A DNA stretch of 64,000 nucleotides from positions 29,199 to 93,198 of the forward strand of contig JAEEWG010000011.1 of NCBI GenBank assembly GCA_016287245.1, read 5' to 3'. Under the pieces are notes generated by a model. The model was given only the letters and a program-made list of their open reading frames with translations. It did no database searches and had not been told where the DNA came from. Numbering within the stretch: position 1 is the first letter of the stretch; every line of letters begins with the position of its first letter. The position numbers and the translations under genes were made by a program. The DNA is from Clostridia bacterium. GTDB taxonomy: Bacteria; Bacillota; Clostridia; Saccharofermentanales; Saccharofermentanaceae. Positions 59,380 to 64,000 of this stretch are shown here, piece by piece.

Positions 59380-59964
59380 TCAGAATTTTGGAAGAGCATG
59401 CACAAAGCTCATAACTTTGCCAAGATCAGAGATCCTGCAAAGCCTCCAATCGTTTCTACCATCCACATTCTCGAAAATAATAACCGCATCGGTAGTGCTC
59501 TTATCCTGACAGTTCTTAAGATCTTCCAGGACCTGGTCATAACTGTCATGCGATTTCTGATAGACCGACGGCCAATCCACCATCTCATATATCACATTCA
59601 AACTTGCCTGACCGTCTTGGATCTGCACCGTGGAAATGTCGTATTTGATGCTGATCGTGGAAGCAATATACTCTGTGCAAAAGACGAAACCATCGCCCTC
59701 CGCATCGCCATAGTCAGATGTGTCGAAAAGACTCTCTATCGCCGTGTAGTCATTATCTTCTTTCGTCCAGTCAGTCTGCCTTCTGGCCGCTTCATAATCG
59801 AGTTTTTGCAGCGCCTTATTGAAGCTTATGAGCCTGTCATTTATTGCATCCATGCTCTTCTTACGGCTCCCAAACGCATCGCAGCCTGCAAAGCCAATGG
59901 CCATGGCTATGCTTAATGCAGCTACCGCAGTTCTTTTCCATCTGACTCTAAACACTTTTTTCAT
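59380..59964 (-). CDS. lipoprotein of unknown function
   Basis: A 194-residue lipoprotein: basic start KKVFRVRWKR, hydrophobic segment, lipobox GFAGC. The mature part is mostly helical (SMDAINDRLISFNKALQKLDY) and later has VIYEMVDWPSVY. AGGAAG precedes the ATG. Likely an extracytoplasmic helical domain of DUF5105 or related type, but not secure. Confidence 0.55.
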   Translation of the reverse strand: MKKVFRVRWKRTAVAALSIAMAIGFAGCDAFGSRKKSMDAINDRLISFNKALQKLDYEAARRQTDWTKEDNDYTAIESLFDTSDYGDAEGDGFVFCTEYIASTISIKYDISTVQIQDGQASLNVIYEMVDWPSVYQKSHDSYDQVLEDLKNCQDKSTTDAVIIFENVDGRNDWRLCRISDLGKVMSFVHALPKF

Positions 59965-59995
59965 TCAGTAATTCTTCCTGACATCTTCCGTTGTA

Positions 59996-60787
59996 TCAGC
60001 CTATCGTGCAAAGCTTACCCCGTAACACATATCCGATCTTCTCATAGCAGGCATTGGATGCGACATAATCCGCATCGGTATAAAGCATCGGGATAAACCC
60101 TTCGTTTTTTGCAATCAGCGTGACCTGATACACAAGATGTTCGGCATAGTGTTTACGGCGTTCCTCATCACGGGTATAGACCAGTCCGATAGATGCCATA
60201 TCATTTACCGGGTGCCAGTTGCAGCTGGCCACTGATTTACCGGATGCGTTTTTCCAGAAATACATGTTACCGTTTTTGATCCCATCTTCTGCCTGGATCC
60301 GGTATTGTTCGCGACTTTCTTTATCTATTCCTACTGCATTCCGGAACATCTCGAAAAAATCCGTCAACTCGTCAAGATCATCCATCGTACACTTGTGAAG
60401 TGCTCCGTCAGTTTCGGTTACCGGAGCAACAGGAGACAAACAATCATATGCAAACAGATTCGTCGTGATCGAAAGATCAAGTCCCTCCGTCCCGGCTCTT
60501 CTAATAAAGTACTCTGCCAGTTCATACTTCATGTTAAATCGGTGATCACCGTCTAAAAAGCCCTTCTCTTTGGCAAGATCATACGCTCTTGCCATCTCCT
60601 CGGAAGAAGCATCATCCGGCATCCAGATCCAGACCGGATACGGCTGGCAAGTAAAACATACGATGATCTTCTCGTGATCAGACAGCAGCAATTCGTTTTC
60701 GCTGCCGATGATCCTGGATAATACAGAAAATGTGTATTTGTCACCGCTTAGAAGTTTGTAGTCTCTTTCATCTACAAATGGATCCAT
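59996..60787 (-). CDS. GNAT-family acetyltransferase (two-domain)
   Basis: A 263-residue protein. The C-terminal half (about 130-263) is a GNAT domain (SIGLVYTRDEERRKHYAEHLV as acetyl-CoA loop, NACYEKIGYVLRG end). The N-terminal half is a degenerate or separate domain with HEKIIVCFTCQPYPVW. The family is found in Firmicutes; the acceptor is not known. 17 bp after the phosphorylase gene on the same strand. Confidence 0.8.
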   Translation of the reverse strand: MDPFVDERDYKLLSGDKYTFSVLSRIIGSENELLLSDHEKIIVCFTCQPYPVWIWMPDDASSEEMARAYDLAKEKGFLDGDHRFNMKYELAEYFIRRAGTEGLDLSITTNLFAYDCLSPVAPVTETDGALHKCTMDDLDELTDFFEMFRNAVGIDKESREQYRIQAEDGIKNGNMYFWKNASGKSVASCNWHPVNDMASIGLVYTRDEERRKHYAEHLVYQVTLIAKNEGFIPMLYTDADYVASNACYEKIGYVLRGKLCTIG

Positions 60788-60804
60788 AAAATTCTCCCCA
60801 AAGA

Positions 60805-61566
60805 TCAGTCAGTAACATAACATGCAAGTTCAAGCGCTATTTCGAAATGTCCCGGATCATGCTGCGTGTTTTTCTTCTGGTTCTTTTCCATCCGTGAATC
60901 CCACTTCGGAGCATCAAGAAGATCGCCGCTGGTAAAGAAGAAATAAGCATCCAATCCCCTGAAATCACACATGGCCTGAATCGCAGCACATTCCATTTCT
61001 ACCGAAATGCAGCCGTCATTCTTTCTTTTATCGAAGTTTCCTCTGGTCTCACGGTATACAGCATCTGTAGTCCATGTTTTCCCCTTCACATAAGGAAGAC
61101 CTGCCAATTCCATAAACTCAGCAACTTTTTCGCTGTTTTTCACCGTAATGTAATCAGATGCAGGAGCATAGTGATATGACGTTCCCTCATCACGGTAAGC
61201 TTCTGTAGGGACCATTACTTTTCCTCTGGCTATTTCTTTATTCAGACAGCCGCAGCCGCCAAACTCTATATACTTGTCAGTCTTAATAACAGACATTGAA
61301 TCTTCTATATCGCCTACGCAGCCCGGAGCACCGACAAAAGACATGTATATGGCAAATTCTTTATCTTTATAAGTAAAGCCGTATATCGGTTTTGCTCCGT
61401 TCGAAGAATAAATATCTCCGATCTTTGTGCAATCGTAAGCTTCCAGAACATACTGAAGGATCTCATTGGAAAAAGTCAGGATACAGGCATCAACCTTTTT
61501 GGCATCTTCCTTTTTCCAGGGCTTTAATATTTCTTCAGTCTTGTTATCAAATGAATCCGTAATCAT
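60805..61566 (-). CDS. nucleoside phosphorylase (PNP/UDP family)
   Basis: A 253-residue member of the PNP/uridine phosphorylase family. VPTEAYRDEGTSYHY is the phosphate/substrate loop region and SVEMECAAIQAM carries the Glu-Met-Glu that binds ribose. GFTYKDKEFAIYMSFVGAPG is the first strand region. It cleaves nucleosides with phosphate; base preference is not readable. It has an acidic insert and is a little shorter than usual. Its role in the island is not clear. Confidence 0.85.
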   Translation of the reverse strand: MITDSFDNKTEEILKPWKKEDAKKVDACILTFSNEILQYVLEAYDCTKIGDIYSSNGAKPIYGFTYKDKEFAIYMSFVGAPGCVGDIEDSMSVIKTDKYIEFGGCGCLNKEIARGKVMVPTEAYRDEGTSYHYAPASDYITVKNSEKVAEFMELAGLPYVKGKTWTTDAVYRETRGNFDKRKNDGCISVEMECAAIQAMCDFRGLDAYFFFTSGDLLDAPKWDSRMEKNQKKNTQHDPGHFEIALELACYVTD

Positions 61567-61615
61567 TTCACTACTCTGATTCCTTTTCTGGTTAGTATAT
61601 CTTCCTGATGATTTA

Positions 61616-62269
61616 TCATTCCAAACTACTTAAAATTTTATTCAGATGCTTACGCATTATGATCGTTTTGCCGTCGTTCTTGAATTCGGCAAATCCGTTC
61701 TTCTCATATAATTTCACAGGGCCGGTAAAAGCCATAGAAGTTTGTCCGCTCACTTCCGGATAAGCTTCAACATATTGATACCCGTTTCTCGCGGCATCAG
61801 AACAGATCTGTTTTAGCAACTGCTTCGCAATGCCTTTTCCGCGATAATCCGGACTGATCTCAAAACACACGATCGACAAGACCTGTCCCGGAAGGCAACT
61901 GTGAGAATAAGTACTTTCATCCGGAAGATGATCGAGATCAAACTCGCCGACACGGTAATAGTTTGTCCTGTCATTCGCATTGCACCATCCGACTGCAAGG
62001 TCATTATCAAAAGCAAGGTAACCGCGTATCAAGCCCTGTCTTACCATACGGACAGCTGTTTCTCTAAGGGATCTCTTCCAACCTTCAATTCCACCGCCAT
62101 ACTGTTTTGCCTGATCGCGCATCGCTTCTATCTCGCCTGCACTCATATTAAATGCATTGCAATAACAGGGATAGTAAGGTGAACCATCCGAGAATGCACG
62201 GTTATCAAAAAAGTCAAAGTAATCTTTCTCCAGATCCGGTGATAAGGCTTTTATCGTTATTTCATTCAT
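61616..62269 (-). CDS. GNAT-family N-acetyltransferase
   Basis: A 217-residue GNAT with acetyl-CoA loop ISPDYRGKGIAKQLLKQIC near 140-158 and VKLYEKNGFAEF near 190. An opening KDYFDFFDNRAFSDGSPY with CYCNAFN resembles acetyltransferases that act on small metabolites. Substrate unknown. Confidence 0.85.
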   Translation of the reverse strand: MNEITIKALSPDLEKDYFDFFDNRAFSDGSPYYPCYCNAFNMSAGEIEAMRDQAKQYGGGIEGWKRSLRETAVRMVRQGLIRGYLAFDNDLAVGWCNANDRTNYYRVGEFDLDHLPDESTYSHSCLPGQVLSIVCFEISPDYRGKGIAKQLLKQICSDAARNGYQYVEAYPEVSGQTSMAFTGPVKLYEKNGFAEFKNDGKTIIMRKHLNKILSSLE

Positions 62270-62320
62270 ATTATCCAGTCTGTTTTCCTGTAGACATAAC
62301 CATCTAAAACTTACTTAAGT

Positions 62321-62803
62321 TTATACCTTCAGGTATTTATCCTCAAACAAAAACATTAAGCTTCTGTATGTTGCATAGATTTCTCCCGTGTGATCATTCA
62401 TCCAATCGGCTGCAGTTTTTTGTTCTTCTTTACCCTTATATCCGGCTTCAATTATTTCCGCCATTTGTTCATGACCATTTTGTTTCAGCCAACTACATGC
62501 CCGAATAACATTCTCCTTCGCATTGTCTTCATAGAAATTCTCGTAAAATGTATAGACTCCTTCATGGTATGTCGAAAAGTCGATGGAATACAATTGATAA
62601 TATGCATTGACGATATCATCCTGCAGACTTTTCAGATATTCGTCTCTATAGATGGCATCTGCAAAATTCCCCAAAACATTTTCGTCTTCAATCTCATCCC
62701 AAACATCAGCGTACGCATTGATATGGTCTGATTGCTCCGGCCATTTCCGAAACCGCTCCATTATACTGATAAATTCTTCTTTATTGGATATTGATATACT
62801 CAT
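62321..62803 (-). CDS. DMP19/DUF4375-like hypothetical protein
   Basis: A 160-residue acidic helical protein. The pattern AYYQLYSIDFSTYHEGVYTF with FYEDNAKENVI and MAEIIEAGY resembles the DMP19-like (DUF4375) fold. Family function is poorly known; DMP19 itself is a DNA mimic. Call is by pattern only. AT-rich, like its neighbours. It lies 51 bp from the GNAT gene. Confidence 0.5.
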   Translation of the reverse strand: MSISISNKEEFISIMERFRKWPEQSDHINAYADVWDEIEDENVLGNFADAIYRDEYLKSLQDDIVNAYYQLYSIDFSTYHEGVYTFYENFYEDNAKENVIRACSWLKQNGHEQMAEIIEAGYKGKEEQKTAADWMNDHTGEIYATYRSLMFLFEDKYLKV

Positions 62804-62861
62804 ATGCTTTGGTCACCCCTAAACAAATAATCTATTATCCTGCTGATACTATCATCTATCG

Positions 62862-63764
62862 TCATTTCAAATATCTGCCAAATAGTACATTCAGCCGTTC
62901 TTCATTAATTGGGGTATCGCCACGCCAGTATTCAAGTGGGGGCATAACGTCCGATCGCTCACTTCCCTTAAAGGGAGTTTTAATCTCGCAACGTTCCTTA
63001 AATGAAGTAAAACCATCATAAAGTGGCTTAAGATAATCGTTGGGCATTACACCTAATTCGGCAAGTGTCATAAGCTGGCCTCTGAAACGATACTTCTCGT
63101 AACCTGGTATGATCTTGCTCTTCTTGACCCGTTCTTCCAATTTGCCCGGTGTCTCGCCTTTTTGAGCAGCCCTTATAAGCGAGATGAGCTCTCTGAAGAT
63201 CCGGATGTCCTCTTCTGTAGGAACGCAAGGCGGGAGTTTAGCAAACTCCTGCAATTCAACAAGGTATTTGCCCCAGCCTTCTGTCCAGGAATATCCCCAG
63301 TATTTTCGAAAAATCTCATATCCTTTCTGCACCCACTCCTGTTTATGCACACAGCAAAAATAGCAATGATCATAACCGGGAACCTCAACGAAATCGTGTT
63401 CCGGCACTGCTCTGGCGAATAAGAAACTGAGAATTGCCTGTCTTCCACGGGGGAAACTGGAAAAACCGCATATATACGCTGCTATCAAATTGTCAATCGT
63501 CAGATTCGGATGTTCCAAAAGCTTCTTATATGCATGAATACATTCATCGTGAGTATAACCTGTGACTTCATTTACCGGATAACCTGATGAGAGAAGGTAC
63601 TCATTTTCTTTATCATTTAATATCGAAAGGGAATAGTTTATTGTTTTTGTGTCACAATCGAATTTGTCACCGGTATTTACCGGTTGATTGTATCCGTTTT
63701 CGTCTTTCACATAACGCTTCTTGCAATAGACCTTTTTTAGGATTTTAAATAATTTATCGTCCAT
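62862..63764 (-). CDS. hypothetical protein, possibly immunity-type
   Basis: A 300-residue soluble protein starting MDDKLFKILKK. It has CYFCCVHKQEWVQKGYEIF with paired Cys and His, and FKGSERSDVMPPLEYW near the end. No signal peptide. The longer frame to 63869 has no ribosome site and overlaps the end of another gene, so 63764 is preferred. Such stand-alone proteins often accompany polymorphic toxin arrays, but no toxin is seen here. Confidence 0.55.
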   Translation of the reverse strand: MDDKLFKILKKVYCKKRYVKDENGYNQPVNTGDKFDCDTKTINYSLSILNDKENEYLLSSGYPVNEVTGYTHDECIHAYKKLLEHPNLTIDNLIAAYICGFSSFPRGRQAILSFLFARAVPEHDFVEVPGYDHCYFCCVHKQEWVQKGYEIFRKYWGYSWTEGWGKYLVELQEFAKLPPCVPTEEDIRIFRELISLIRAAQKGETPGKLEERVKKSKIIPGYEKYRFRGQLMTLAELGVMPNDYLKPLYDGFTSFKERCEIKTPFKGSERSDVMPPLEYWRGDTPINEERLNVLFGRYLK

Positions 63765-63807
63765 GTTTGATTTATCTTTCTCGTCGTACTTGCTGTGTAT
63801 TTTATGA

Positions 63808-64000
63808 TCAGTTGACTTTACAATAATTGATCTTTCCATCAGATAAATACTTGATGCTATACTCACCATTCGGGAGTTCCAGACTCCCTAAGGTCTCCAT
63901 TTCCAATTCAGGATAAAACAGACATTGAAGCAATTCACCTGCCAAGACAATAATTACTCTACCCGAAGTTACAGTAATATGATCTTTCGAATCAACTTTC
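63808..64000 (-). CDS. partial gene running off the right edge (C-terminal 63 residues)
   Basis: Reading the minus strand from 64000 gives 63 codons with no stop until TGA at 63808-63810. The segment is beta-rich (KVDSKDHITVTSGRVIIVL, later LPNGEYSIKYLSDGKINYC) and reads as normal protein. The 5' end lies beyond the window. It precedes the 62862 gene by 43 bp on the same strand. No family recognised. Confidence 0.6.
   Translation of the reverse strand, partial: KVDSKDHITVTSGRVIIVLAGELLQCLFYPELEMETLGSLELPNGEYSIKYLSDGKINYCKVN

Noticed and set aside
1..64000. CRISPR array, tRNA, rRNA, IS element or prophage
   Set aside because: No repeat-spacer pattern, cloverleaf, ribosomal core sequence, transposase or phage structural gene was found on either strand by eye.

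Overview
The window looks like a chromosomal segment of an obligately anaerobic Clostridia-type Firmicute, probably from gut or rumen. The evidence is a class III (oxygen-sensitive) ribonucleotide reductase with its radical-SAM activase, a ferredoxin-type aldo/keto reductase, strong GGAGG ribosome-binding sites, at least eleven predicted lipoproteins, no outer-membrane genes, and plant-polysaccharide enzymes (GH127 arabinofuranosidase, a secreted esterase). I saw no rRNA, tRNA, CRISPR array, IS element or prophage. The species cannot be named from the sequence.

Layout. 0-9 kb: a secreted Pro-rich protein; a MerR-methyltransferase fusion with its own MerR-type promoter; a small lipoprotein whose start codon reads AGG; then the deoxyribonucleotide block nrdG, nrdD (with a fused C-terminal redoxin) and trxB, with two tandem NrdR boxes in front of nrdD; and a GH127 enzyme. 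9-20 kb: a membrane protein, a long orphan solute-binding lipoprotein, a heterodimeric ABC exporter with one degenerate and one intact ATP site, and a three-gene envelope cluster. 20-34 kb: envelope genes (GT-C glycosyltransferase, two paralogous propeller lipoproteins, a gluzincin lipoprotein coupled to an Fe-S aldo/keto reductase, an esterase lipoprotein), then rpiA and small genes. 34-41 kb: a double acyltransferase-3 fusion convergent with an XRE regulator-acyltransferase operon, and an AT-rich secreted repeat protein behind a structured leader.

41-49 kb holds the most unusual genes. A tight minus-strand operon encodes an SPFH protein with two zinc ribbons, a four-helix membrane protein, and a protein joining a zinc ribbon, a TIR domain, TPR-like repeats, a coiled coil and a C-terminal sensor-like domain. 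Its promoter has a poor -35 box overlapped by one of two 12-bp direct repeats spaced 20 bp apart. Next to it is a marR-flavodoxin-FMN-binding operon with two near-identical operators in its promoter.

49-64 kb is an accessory stretch, almost all on the minus strand. It has short genes, five GNAT acetyltransferases (48.8-62.3 kb), a kinase-like APH protein, lipoproteins, small membrane proteins, a frameshifted zinc-finger gene and a partial gene running off the right edge. Three loci look damaged (2.2 kb, 19.5 kb, 54.7 kb). Each could be true decay or a sequencing error.

Functionally, the first part makes deoxynucleotides anaerobically and handles arabinose-containing glycans. The middle builds and decorates the cell surface. 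The TIR/SPFH and MarR/flavin operons are candidate stress or defence modules.
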